A stretch of 32,098 nucleotides of DNA from J084 sp964471405 (GCA_964471405.1 CAYYGH010000028.1:1-32098), one strand, 5' to 3'. Positions 17,004-24,484 are shown, numbered from the stretch's first letter. The notes: generated from the letters alone by a model not told the origin. Numbers and translations: made by a program.

Positions 17004-17510
17004 ATGGGACGACTTGTGACGCCGGAAGCGGCACCGTCAGCCGCAGCTTTTGCCGAGAAGGTGCCGCAGGAGGCGACAGGGGCGGAAGCGCCGGACAATT
17101 ATCTGGCCCGCCTCGCCAAGTACATTCCTGCGGAAATCATCGGAGCCTACCTTGCCGCGGAAAAGATCCTGGGCACGGGGTCGAGTGACCGCCTGCTGGC
17201 CATCGCAACCTTGGCCGCCTTCACCCTGCTCACACCGATCTATTTCAGCATGTTGCCGGGCCCCGCTCATTGCAAGCGGCTGCACATGATCATTTCCACT
17301 CTTGCCTTTCTGGTCTGGTCCTATGCCCTGCCGGGATCAGCCTGGATCAGTCTGGATCTGTCAAACCCGCGGATTGCCGGCATTCTTCTCATTGTCAGCT
17401 CTCTTGTCTTCGGTGCGATCAAGCCTCCTCCCTCCGATAACTCGACGGAAGGAAACGAAAAGGGCGAGCCGCCGAGTCCATTGGCAGAACCCGAAAGATC
17501 GCCCGAATGA
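17004..17510 (+). CDS. Small multi-pass membrane protein of unknown function
   Basis: 168 residues, not recognised as a named family. A polar N-terminus (1-30) leads to a conserved-looking amphipathic segment YLARLAKYIPAEIIGAYLAA (33-52). Three clear membrane spans follow: LLAIATLAAFTLLTPIYFSML (64-84), MIISTLAFLVWSYALPGSAW (95-114) and IAGILLIVSSLVFGAI (124-139). A disordered, acidic, Pro/Ser-rich tail of about 28 residues ends the protein. The L-x-K-Y-I-P-A-E-I/V motif before the spans recurs in uncharacterised small bacterial membrane proteins, as far as I recall, without a known role. GGGAG precedes the ATG. It heads a run of plus-strand genes including two putative lipoproteins, so an envelope role is likely but unproven. 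Confidence 0.75.
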   Translation: MGRLVTPEAAPSAAAFAEKVPQEATGAEAPDNYLARLAKYIPAEIIGAYLAAEKILGTGSSDRLLAIATLAAFTLLTPIYFSMLPGPAHCKRLHMIISTLAFLVWSYALPGSAWISLDLSNPRIAGILLIVSSLVFGAIKPPPSDNSTEGNEKGEPPSPLAEPERSPE

Positions 17511-17661
17511 CCGGCGAAAAGACGAGATTCCACAATCCGGACACCGTTCTCGTTGCTGAACGGAGAGACTTTCCCCCTTCCCATTTCCCGCTGCAGCAGA
17601 CGAATTCTTCTACAGCTCCAGCCCGCCGGCATCTGCCCCCGTCTCTCCGTCGGGGCGGCGC

Positions 17662-18231
17662 GTGAGCGGCCGGGACCATATCCGGCCCGCCTTCCCTTTC
17701 AAGGGAGAAGGCATCGCGCTCATCTTCGTGGCATGTGCGGCGACGCTCCTTTGCTCCAGTTGCGCCACGGCCTGGGTGGACGAGGAGGGACACTGCCACA
17801 TCCTGGGCCTTGCCCATGTGGTACTGATTCCCCCGCCGTCCGACATTCCCATTGCTGGAACCACCGTACGCATCGACACGCTGGGCGTCGCCTCCCTCGA
17901 TGTCGGAGAAGGTCGGCAATGGATGGTGGGCTATGGCCGGCTCGCCTTTGCCAATATCCGCAACGACGCCTTTGTTCTGGGCTCTCTTCTGCTTGAAGGT
18001 AACGGCTCCCCGCCCGCACAGGACATGGCCGCAACAGGCTACCCCTATCTGGAGAAGATCCATGAAGAAGGAACGCACCAACCAGAAGCCCACGGCTCTG
18101 CATATTGCTTGGCGCATGAAGCCCGTTTCTCTTCTAAGGGGAACTTTCATCCTCATGGTATCGCTAACGGCGGCTGGCTGCAGCAGCACAAAGAAGGTCA
18201 CTTTCGTTACCGCAACAGTCATCGGCCTTGA
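17662..18231 (+). CDS. Putative lipoprotein of unknown function, 3' end overlaps the next gene
   Basis: 189 residues from a GTG start; no in-frame ATG lies early in the gene. A hydrophobic stretch IALIFVACAATLLCSSC ends in a lipobox-like sequence with the candidate lipidated Cys at 34. The next part is a beta-rich region: HILGLAHVVLIPPPSD, then VRIDTLGVASLDVG and WMVGYGRLAFANIR. No known family recognised. The GYGR element resembles the GYSR and GYKR elements of the following lipoprotein, so the two may be related. The last 57 codons (18062-18231) overlap the next gene in another frame, and there the protein becomes His/Gly-rich and unstructured. Either the true C-terminus differs because of a frameshift, or this is a genuine long overlap. 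Confidence 0.55.
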   Translation: MSGRDHIRPAFPFKGEGIALIFVACAATLLCSSCATAWVDEEGHCHILGLAHVVLIPPPSDIPIAGTTVRIDTLGVASLDVGEGRQWMVGYGRLAFANIRNDAFVLGSLLLEGNGSPPAQDMAATGYPYLEKIHEEGTHQPEAHGSAYCLAHEARFSSKGNFHPHGIANGGWLQQHKEGHFRYRNSHRP

Positions 18232-19135
18232 TGCCGATACGCGAACTCAGACGGCCGGGATCGGCTATTCACGGGTAGAGGGCATTTCGGGTCCAGCTTA
18301 CGAGAATGGCGGCGTTCCGCCTGTTTATGCGCGCTTGGAATCAAATCTGAGCGTGTTTTCTCCTAGAATTGATCAGCTCTACGCCACCGGGGCCGCGGCC
18401 AGAATCGTTGCCAATGACACGACATCCCCTTCTTCCAAAAAACTCATAGGTACTCATCGCACCATGTTCTTTGGCACCGCAAGCCATTTCGGCCTTCAAC
18501 TCGGCTTTGGGCCGGGAGGGCTTCAGAATGGGACCCTCGGTTACAAACGGATCGAATTTTCCCTTCTGCCGGTACTTTCCGCACACGAAGGGGGCGAAGA
18601 AGATGTGAATGAGACGACACCAAGCAACGCATCATCGAACGCAGGACAAAAAAAACAGACAAAACAGAATGTGAAAGAAGATATATATCCATCTGTAATA
18701 GCAAGTATTACATTTGGAGATAAGGAAGAAAAGAAAGACAATAACGACAGCCCCTATCCTGATTCCACGAAGGTTCGGGTTCCTCTATTGCAATTCTTCG
18801 CAACCGGTGACGCAGCTGTAAGCTTGGCGGAGCTCCTTAGGCCCCAGTACCAGATGGATGCTCTTAAATCAGTTACCAAGGTTAAATTCACATATGGACC
18901 AGATGATAACACGAAAAGTATTCTTGAAAAAATAAAACAAAACAAATCTTCAGAAACAGGCAGTGAAACTACAAGAAGTTATGCAAAAGACAATAAGTGT
19001 AGAGATATTTTATTAGATTTTTCTAAGAAAAAATCAATTTCTCCTACAATAATATTATATGCGTCCGGGTATGAGAAAGAAAGAAAGAAGTTAATAGATA
19101 TAATGAACAATAATCAGTGCGATCAACAAAAATAA
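18062..19135 (+). CDS. Putative lipoprotein with two copies of an uncharacterised module
   Basis: 357 residues from the ATG at 18062, chosen for the GGAGA site 6-7 bases upstream; an alternative ATG at 18116 lacks one. A signal segment LLRGTFILMVSLTAAGC ends in a lipobox variant with Cys40 as the lipidation site. Two related halves are visible. The first has GYSRVE (68-73), PPVYARL (86-92) and DQLYATGAAA (104-113). The second has GYKRIE (160-165), YPSVIASI (209-216) and LQFFATGDAA (243-252), with charged low-complexity inserts at 173-208 and 219-237. The C-terminal 100 residues are Lys/Asn/Ser-rich and helical. I do not recognise a named family. The 3' half of the gene is strikingly A-rich (16 G/C in 60 bases at 18901-18960), unlike its 5' half and neighbours, which suggests recent acquisition or a mosaic origin. 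Confidence 0.75.
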   Translation: MKKERTNQKPTALHIAWRMKPVSLLRGTFILMVSLTAAGCSSTKKVTFVTATVIGLDADTRTQTAGIGYSRVEGISGPAYENGGVPPVYARLESNLSVFSPRIDQLYATGAAARIVANDTTSPSSKKLIGTHRTMFFGTASHFGLQLGFGPGGLQNGTLGYKRIEFSLLPVLSAHEGGEEDVNETTPSNASSNAGQKKQTKQNVKEDIYPSVIASITFGDKEEKKDNNDSPYPDSTKVRVPLLQFFATGDAAVSLAELLRPQYQMDALKSVTKVKFTYGPDDNTKSILEKIKQNKSSETGSETTRSYAKDNKCRDILLDFSKKKSISPTIILYASGYEKERKKLIDIMNNNQCDQQK

Positions 19136-19194
19136 TTATTATATTATTTCTTGGTCCTACCCCGCAGAGTCAATGAGGCAGAAAGGAAAGTGCC

Positions 19195-19371
19195 ATGAGT
19201 GCCAACAACTCTACAATCGAAGGCGTGAAAAAGGAGAAGGTTCCAGAAGTTGTCGAGAGTGCCATCAACAACGACAATGCCACCAAGGTCGTGGCAGAGG
19301 TTGACGATGGTGGTGGGGAAGGCACTTGGACCGTCTCCTGGGAAACAGCCGGCCGCCCTCATCATGAGTGA
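19195..19371 (+). CDS. Small acidic protein of 58 residues
   Basis: A short open frame starts 59 bp after the lipoprotein gene and has an AAAGGAAAG ribosome binding site 5-8 bases before its ATG. The product starts MSANNSTIEGVKKEKVPEVV, continues with VESAINNDNATKVVAEV and a Gly-rich turn DDGGGEG, and ends TWTVSWETAGRPHHE. It has no signal peptide or membrane span. Codon choice favours G/C at third positions (GCC, ATC, AAC, GTC, GTG), as in real genes of this genome, while the overlapping frame from 19173 does not. No family recognised. It is the last gene of the accessory cluster, and could be a small partner of the lipoproteins or an independent protein. Confidence 0.55.
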   Translation: MSANNSTIEGVKKEKVPEVVESAINNDNATKVVAEVDDGGGEGTWTVSWETAGRPHHE

Positions 19372-19518
19372 AAAGGGCGGACGCCCCCTTGTTCTTGCCA
19401 GGACGGCGGGAGGCGGTTCGGCCTGCATTCTCCGGTCGGCATCCGGAATGCGGACTGCACTTGCACGGAAGTGATCTGGTCCATGAGGCCGGTGCAAGTT
19501 CCGGCATTTCCAACGCGC

Positions 19519-19550
19519 AGGAGGGGAAGGTCTTTCAACCTTCCCCTCCT
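19519..19550. terminator. Bidirectional hairpin between convergent genes
   Basis: AGGAGGGGAAGGT and ACCTTCCCCTCCT form a perfect 13-bp stem with the 6-nt loop CTTTCA. It sits between the end of the plus-strand accessory cluster (19371) and the end of the minus-strand TonB receptor (19607). Neither side has a strong T-tract, but the placement and stability fit a shared transcription end. The rest of 19372-19606 shows no gene. Confidence 0.65.
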
Positions 19551-19606
19551 TGGCCAAATGATGATGCCTGGAAAATCTCTAGGGATCTCGGTCTCTTCGC
19601 TTGCCC

Positions 19607-22600
19607 TCAGCGCCGATAGGTCAGGCGCACGAAGCCGAAGGGCCCCGGGATCGGGTAGAGCGTGCCGTCAAAGCTGTTGAGGTCACAGCTGAAGCAGATC
19701 GGTGTCGAGGTATCGAAGAGGTTGTTGACGCCGACCGTCAATGTCCAGTCACCATCCAGATAATGGGGTGTCCAGCTGATCGCGAGATCGGCATAGAGCC
19801 GGGCACCGATCTTGTTGGTGCCGGGATCATCCGAGCTCGGCCCCGGATTGCTGCACAGGTCCTGCTTGCCGAAGTCATGCAGGCTGCCGCCGCAGACCTC
19901 GGTCAGCGAGCTCATGTAGCGCAGAATGAAGTTGACCGAGAATTCCCGCCAGAACCAGTCCAGCGCCAGCGTCGATTTGTATTCGACGAAGCCGCGCTCA
20001 GGCGAGCCGAGCTCGGTGCCTGCCCGCTCGTTCTTGATCAGAGTGCCGCCCGGACCCGGCGTGAACTCCTTGTAGCTGTCAAGCCAGGTGTTGTGCCAGG
20101 TCACCCTGAACTGGCCGACATCGTACTGACGCGTGGTCAGCACGACCGACCAGTCGATGCCGTCCGTCTTGATCCGGCCGATATTGGTGAGCTGGTTGGC
20201 AAAGGAGATGATCGAGCCACCCGGCCCGCGCACGATGCCGTTGCAGAAGGCGGGGTCCAAGGTCGCCACACAGTTGTTGAGCTGCTCCTGGGCGTTGAGC
20301 GCCTGGATCGCGTTCTTCAGATCGATGTTGTAATAGTTGGCCTCGATCACGGCGCTCTCGATCACGCCGCCTTCCAGCCAGCTCGGGCTGTAGGCGAAGC
20401 CCAGGGTCCAGGTGTCCGAGGTCTCCGGCTTCAGATTCGGATTGCCGCCGGTCTGGACGCTGATCTGCGGGTTGATCTGCTGGAAGCCGGCTGGCACGCC
20501 CAGCTGGGCGCAGTTCTGCGCCGTCTGGCCGGTTGCGTTCGAGCAGGGGTCGTTGATGGTCGAATCGAAACGCGAGCCGGTGTTGAACAGCTCACCGATG
20601 CCCGGTGCCCGGAAACCTTCCGACCAGGCGCCGCGAATGAGCAGATCGTCATCCACCCGCCAGTCACCGCCGGCCTTGAACACCGTCTTGGAGCCCGAGG
20701 TGTTGTAGTCTGACACCCGGAAGCTGCCCGAGACCTCGAACAGCTGGGCAAAGGGCGCATCGGCCACAAGCGGGACGTTGATCTCGCCATAGACCTCATC
20801 CACATTGAAGCCGCCGGCGGTCGGGCTGGCCGGCACGTCCGCGGTCTCACCGGCGATCACGGCCGCATCCGGCTGGAAGAAGCCGGTCTCCTTGCGGTGC
20901 TCGTAGCCGAAGGCGTAGCCCAGCGGGCCCGCCGGCAGGTCGATCGCATCACCAGAGACGTTCACGGTGACGTCGAAGAACTCCTGTCGGCTCGTGTCCT
21001 GCTGGGTGAAACGGACGTAGTCCAGCATCTCCTGGGTGATCGAGCCCTTGCCGTCCGGTCCCTGGCCGCCGAAGATGTTGAAGGGCACGCATCCGGGCTC
21101 GGCCAGACAGCGGTCCACGGGCCCCAGCGCAATTGCCAGACGGCGTGCGTTGATGTTGTTGAAGAAGCGCTGGACCGCGTTGTTCTGCGCCCAGGTGACA
21201 TTGACATCCCAGTAGACTTGGCGTTCGGCAACCGCTGCTTCACCCTCCACCGTGCCCGAGAGCAGCCAGGTATCCACATTCTGACGGAAGATGCGTGGCC
21301 CCGCCTCGATGGGCCGGCGTGCGAGCAGGATCAGGTTGGGATTGTCCCCACCACCATTGAGATCGATCCCGAAGGGGTTGAAGGGATGATCTGCGGGAAT
21401 GAACACATTGTCTAGGAAGAAGCCGGAGCCCGCATCCGAGCCGAGAAACAGCGGCACGGGCGCGGCCTGGTTCACGGACCGGCGATTGTTGTAGGCGGCC
21501 ACACCCCGGAAGGTGATGTTGTCGGCCAGATCCACTTCCGCCTTGCCGAAGATGTTCACCCGCTTGTTCGGGGTGAGCAGCAGGTTGAAGGGCTGGAAGT
21601 TGAACCGGTCCGCCGTCGTGAAGGGGTGAAAGTCGCTGTTTGCCAGATCGTTTGGATCGAATACCGGCTTGTTGGCGCCACCATCGTTCAGCACGCCGTC
21701 GTTGAGCGTGATCGAGAAGACCTCGCCCACCCGCGGATCGAAGAAGATGAACCGCCCCTGCGGGGTGGCCGAGGAGCCGCCGCTGCCGTCGGAGACGCCG
21801 GCGATCGGGAACTGCGAGATCTTGCGGTCGCCGGCGAACACCTTGCCCTGATCGGTGAAGCTGGCAGCCAGCATGACGCGGGTGGTCTCCGTCTGGGCGC
21901 CCCAGCGGAAGGTGTATTCCTNNNNNNNNNNNNNNNNNNNNNNNNNNNNNNNNNNNNNNNNNNNNNNNNNNNNNNNNNNNNNNNNNNNNNNNNNNNNNNN
22001 NNNNNNNNNNNNNNNNNNNNNGCCAGCATGACGCGGGTGGTCTCCGTCTGGGCGCCCCAGCGGAAGGTGTATTCCTGCGTCGTGCCGTCACCCTTGTTGA
22101 GGAAGGTGCCGCCATAGGCGCTGACATCGAAGCCCTCATAGGCGTTCTTCGTGATGATGTTGACGACACCGCCGATCGCATCCGAACCATAGATGGTGGA
22201 GGCGCCGTCCTGCAGGATCTCGATGCGGTCGATCACATTGACCGGAATGGTGTTGAGGTCCACAGCCCCCGAGACGCCGGAAGCCGACGATCCCTTCACC
22301 CAGCGCTTGCCGTCGACCAGCACGAGCGTGCGCTTGGAACCCAGATAGCGCAGGTCGATTTCGCTGGCACCCGCGCCGATGCCGCTGCCGTCCGGCGGGA
22401 AGCCGAGATTGCCGCTGGAGTTGTTGGCGCGGTTGATAGCCGAGCCTGCAATCGGCAGGCGCTGCAGGAATTCCCCCAGCGAGGCCTGTCCGGTCTTGGC
22501 GATGTCCTCGGAGGAGTAGTTCAAGATCGGCTGCGGCACCTCCAGCGGCGAACGCCGGATGCGCGAGCCGGTCACCACCACTTCCTCGATCTCTTCCACC

Positions 22601-22710
22601 GCCTGGTCATCCTTTGATTGCGGTGCGGCCTGCTGGGCAAGTGCGGATGTCGCAAAAAGCAGACTCATCACACTCACGGTCGCAAGATAGGGCGAGGTTG
22701 GATTCCTCAT
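19607..22710 (-). CDS. TonB-dependent outer-membrane receptor, split by an artefactual assembly gap
   Basis: The start is the ATG at 22710: GGGAG lies 8 bases upstream and the signal peptide MRNPTSPYLATVSVMSLLFA, cleaved after ALA (25), follows. The open frame upstream to 22770 lacks these. A TonB-box-like EEVVVTGSR (42-50), plug motifs LRYLGSKRTLVLVDGKRW, IEILQDGASTIYGSDA and GGVVNIITKN, and a barrel ending FVRLTYRR are present. 100 N and a 55-bp duplicate interrupt it. Removing 155 bases joins the halves in frame at TTRVMLAASFTDQGK, giving 982 residues. As deposited, the 155-base excess shifts the frame and would yield two fragments. It is a different subtype from the tandem pair (R-x-LGSKRTLVL plug), often seen for large organic substrates. 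The C-terminus lacks the usual terminal aromatic residue. Confidence 0.88.
21867..21921. repeat. 55-bp duplicate, left copy, at the edge of the N gap
   Basis: Identical over all 55 bases to 22022-22076 and ending exactly where the Ns begin. Exact terminal duplicates on both sides of a gap are what unmerged contig ends look like when a k-mer of that length was used. Interpreted as an assembly artefact, not a biological repeat. Confidence 0.9.
21922..22021. other. Scaffold gap of 100 N
   Basis: Exactly 100 unknown bases, the conventional placeholder for a gap of unknown size. Given the identical 55-bp flanks and the frame restoration on joining, the true gap is most likely minus 55, that is, no sequence is missing. 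Confidence 0.95.
22022..22076. repeat. 55-bp duplicate, right copy, at the edge of the N gap
   Basis: Second copy of the sequence at 21867-21921, starting at the first base after the Ns. See that entry. Confidence 0.9.
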
Positions 22711-23033
22711 CGCATCAGCTCCCTTCGATTGACGTGATGGACGTGCATGATGCGCCCCCCTAAGGCGCATCCCCCCTGTCTCGCCCCGCTTGCCAGGGAG
22801 CGATCATATCGGGCGGATCACGCCAGGCGTAGGGAATTCGTGAAGAGCGGATGCAATTAGCCGGACAGTGTTACCGAAAAGCCACACCCTGCCCCTTGCC
22901 TTCCCGGTCCACGGCTCTTTCCCCCTCTGCCTTCTGCACGACGGTCAGCGCAGACCACAGCCTGCGATCACTGCCTGCGTCTTGACCAACAGGCAGCTTC
23001 CCACCCCGATGCCCGCCTTGGAAGGTGCGTCCG
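22711..23033. other. Spacer between TonB receptor start and mlaA end
   Basis: 323 bp, no supported gene. It holds the leader and promoter of the minus-strand receptor and the 3' flank of mlaA. The only clear structure is the inverted repeat at 22749-22771, listed separately. The part next to mlaA is C/T-rich on the plus strand and shows no strong terminator. Confidence 0.5.
22749..22771 (-). promoter_or_regulatory. Inverted repeat in the leader of the TonB receptor
   Basis: GATGCGCC and GGCGCATC form a perfect 8-bp inverted repeat with a 7-nt spacer, 39 bp upstream of the receptor start. It could be an operator or a leader hairpin; the sequence alone does not decide. Confidence 0.35.
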
Positions 23034-24035
23034 TCAATGCCCCGCCGGCGCCGAGGGAGGCAGCAGCAGCGCATCGTCCCCCGCCGGCCGGGGCGAAAGG
23101 AGATGGCCGCGCGGGTCGGCCAGCACGCGCGCCGCGGCATCGGGCGAAGACGATGATGCGGAGGGACCCTCCGGCTCGGGCGGCGGCTCCTCGAAGTCCT
23201 CCTCGAAGATGCTTTCCTCTTCTTCCGTCTGCTCGGGCCTGCCGTTGCTGATGAGATAGGCCCGGCGCTGGCGATAGGCGGAACGGGCAAGGGCGTAGGG
23301 ATCGGTCGCTTCCAGCAGAGTATTGACATCATCCCAGTGCCGCGCCCGCGCCTCGACGATATTGCCGAGAGAAAGCGACAGCTGAAGATTGTGCACATCC
23401 AGCTTGTCCATGCCGATCATGAAGGGATCGGCGATCGCATCCACGGCAAAACCCACCGCATCGCGAGGGTTCGACGGCCCCAGCAGAGGCAGCACCAGAT
23501 AGGGGCCTTCCTTCACGCCCCACACCGCCAGCGTCTGGCCGAAATCCTCGTCCACCTTGGGGATGCCCATCTCGCTTGCCGGGTCCGCCACCCCGGCGAT
23601 CCCGAGGGTCGAATTCACGAGAAACCGCCCCAGCGCCTGGCCCGAGCGCTTGAGGTCCCCCTGCAGCAGCGTGTTGGCGAAGACCAGCGGCATGCCGGCA
23701 TTCGCAAAGCCGTTCGAGATCATCCGCTCGACGAAATCCGGCAGCACCGTCCGATAGACCCAGGCCACGGGGCGCATGACATAGCGGTCAAGCACCATGT
23801 TGGCCTTGAAGACCCCCCGGTTCCAGGACTCGTAGGGATCGATGCGGCGGATGCTGTCTGCCGGCGCACGCGCGTCCTCGACCTTCTGGCGTGCAGCCGC
23901 CTCCGCATTCGGCTTCGGTCCACCGGCACAGGCGGCAAGCAGCAGTACCGTTGTCACCACCGCCACCAGACCCGCCGCATGCCGGCATCCGCCCCCGAAT
24001 GCTTCCGACGCTCCCCGCTGCCGTTTCTCGTGCAT
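23034..24035 (-). CDS. mlaA: MlaA (VacJ) family outer-membrane lipoprotein
   Basis: 333 residues. MlaA sits in the outer membrane and removes misplaced phospholipids from its outer leaflet, passing them to MlaC and the MlaFEDB transporter. A lipoprotein signal with lipobox LLLAAC gives Cys36 as the acylation site. Family hallmarks follow: DPYESWNRGVFKAN (66-79), NTLLQGDL, GRFLVNSTLGIAGVADPA (136-153), EDFGQTLAVWGVKEGPYLVL (163-182), LLGPSNPRDAVG and the closing DPYALARSAYRQRR (245-258). It is longer than usual because of an acidic, Glu/Pro/Ser-rich tail from about 267. mlaC and the ABC genes are not alongside, so it is an orphan copy here. The start has AAAGG about 10 bases upstream; nothing better is seen. 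Confidence 0.93.
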   Translation of the reverse strand: MHEKRQRGASEAFGGGCRHAAGLVAVVTTVLLLAACAGGPKPNAEAAARQKVEDARAPADSIRRIDPYESWNRGVFKANMVLDRYVMRPVAWVYRTVLPDFVERMISNGFANAGMPLVFANTLLQGDLKRSGQALGRFLVNSTLGIAGVADPASEMGIPKVDEDFGQTLAVWGVKEGPYLVLPLLGPSNPRDAVGFAVDAIADPFMIGMDKLDVHNLQLSLSLGNIVEARARHWDDVNTLLEATDPYALARSAYRQRRAYLISNGRPEQTEEEESIFEEDFEEPPPEPEGPSASSSSPDAAARVLADPRGHLLSPRPAGDDALLLPPSAPAGH

Positions 24036-24251
24036 TTGCTCAGGACCTTTCCGTCACATGCATGTTAGCCCCTTGCCCGGCCGGCCCTGCCGGATGTGCC
24101 AGACGGCGGCCCGACCGGCAGTCCCCCGCAGGGTCTTACCACCCTCGCGCCAGCCCGGTCAAAAGCCCCCGGTCCTTCAGCCCCGGCAGAGCGGTCCTCC
24201 CACCTGCCTGCCGCTCTCCTTCTCTTTCATCCGGCATGATCCTCTTCATCT

Positions 24252-24299
24252 GCATGCCCCGCCTGCCTGAGGGGCCACACGCCCCTTGGCGAGGCATGC
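24252..24299. repeat. Nested inverted repeats (compound hairpin)
   Basis: Outer arms GCATGCC (24252-24258) and GGCATGC (24293-24299), continued by GCC and GGC after a 2-base mismatch, enclose a second perfect hairpin AGGGGC-CACAC-GCCCCT (24270-24286). The 48-base element could be a terminator, an RNA stabiliser or a small-RNA structure. No gene ends next to it. Confidence 0.4.
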
Positions 24300-24382
24300 C
24301 TACATGACCTTGCCGCCCCCTTCCTCCATATGCCTTTCCTTTTTCCTCTCCGTTCCCGCACAAATCGCCTCTTCATGTCTTT

Positions 24383-24417
24383 TTGGCGTTTACGAGACAT
24401 AAAGATATGTTTATATG
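24383..24417 (+). promoter_or_regulatory. Likely promoter and palindromic operator of the methionine operon
   Basis: A 20-bp A/T-rich imperfect palindrome lies at 24398-24417, with outer arms CATA and TATG and a near-symmetric core AAGATATGTTTA. A -35-like TTGGCG (24383-24388) and -10-like TATGTT (24406-24411) are spaced by 17 bp, so the palindrome covers the -10 element and a bound repressor would block transcription. The ArsR-type regulator encoded about 70-90 bp downstream is the obvious candidate. Proteobacterial SahR regulators of the SAH/methionine cycle are of this ArsR class and bind A/T-rich palindromes; the match to that family is inference. Confidence 0.55.
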
Positions 24418-24484
24418 AGATCGCCCTGGAGGAATCGCCGGCAAGAGGACCGGGCTGCCGGTCATCGGATTCCTCGTCGGCATC

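Larger units (their letters stand above)
24036..24484. other. Divergent control region between mlaA and the methionine operon
   Basis: 449 bp without a supported gene. The left part is C/T-rich with GC-rich symmetric words and a compound hairpin at 24252-24299. The right part turns A/T-rich around 24370-24417 and holds the likely promoter and operator of the methionine operon. No SAM or SAH riboswitch pattern was recognised here. Confidence 0.55.

Noticed and set aside
19173..19304. 43-codon frame with two Cys-x-x-Cys-like pairs (CHEC and CREC), suggestive of a zinc finger
   Set aside because: It overlaps the 58-codon gene in another frame, has codon choice unlike the genome, lacks a ribosome binding site and ends in Gln/Gly/Arg repeats; the Cys spacing is likely chance.
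21867..22076. A true 55-bp tandem repeat or recombination site in the receptor gene
   Set aside because: The copies touch the Ns exactly on both sides and joining them restores the frame, which fits an unmerged contig overlap better.
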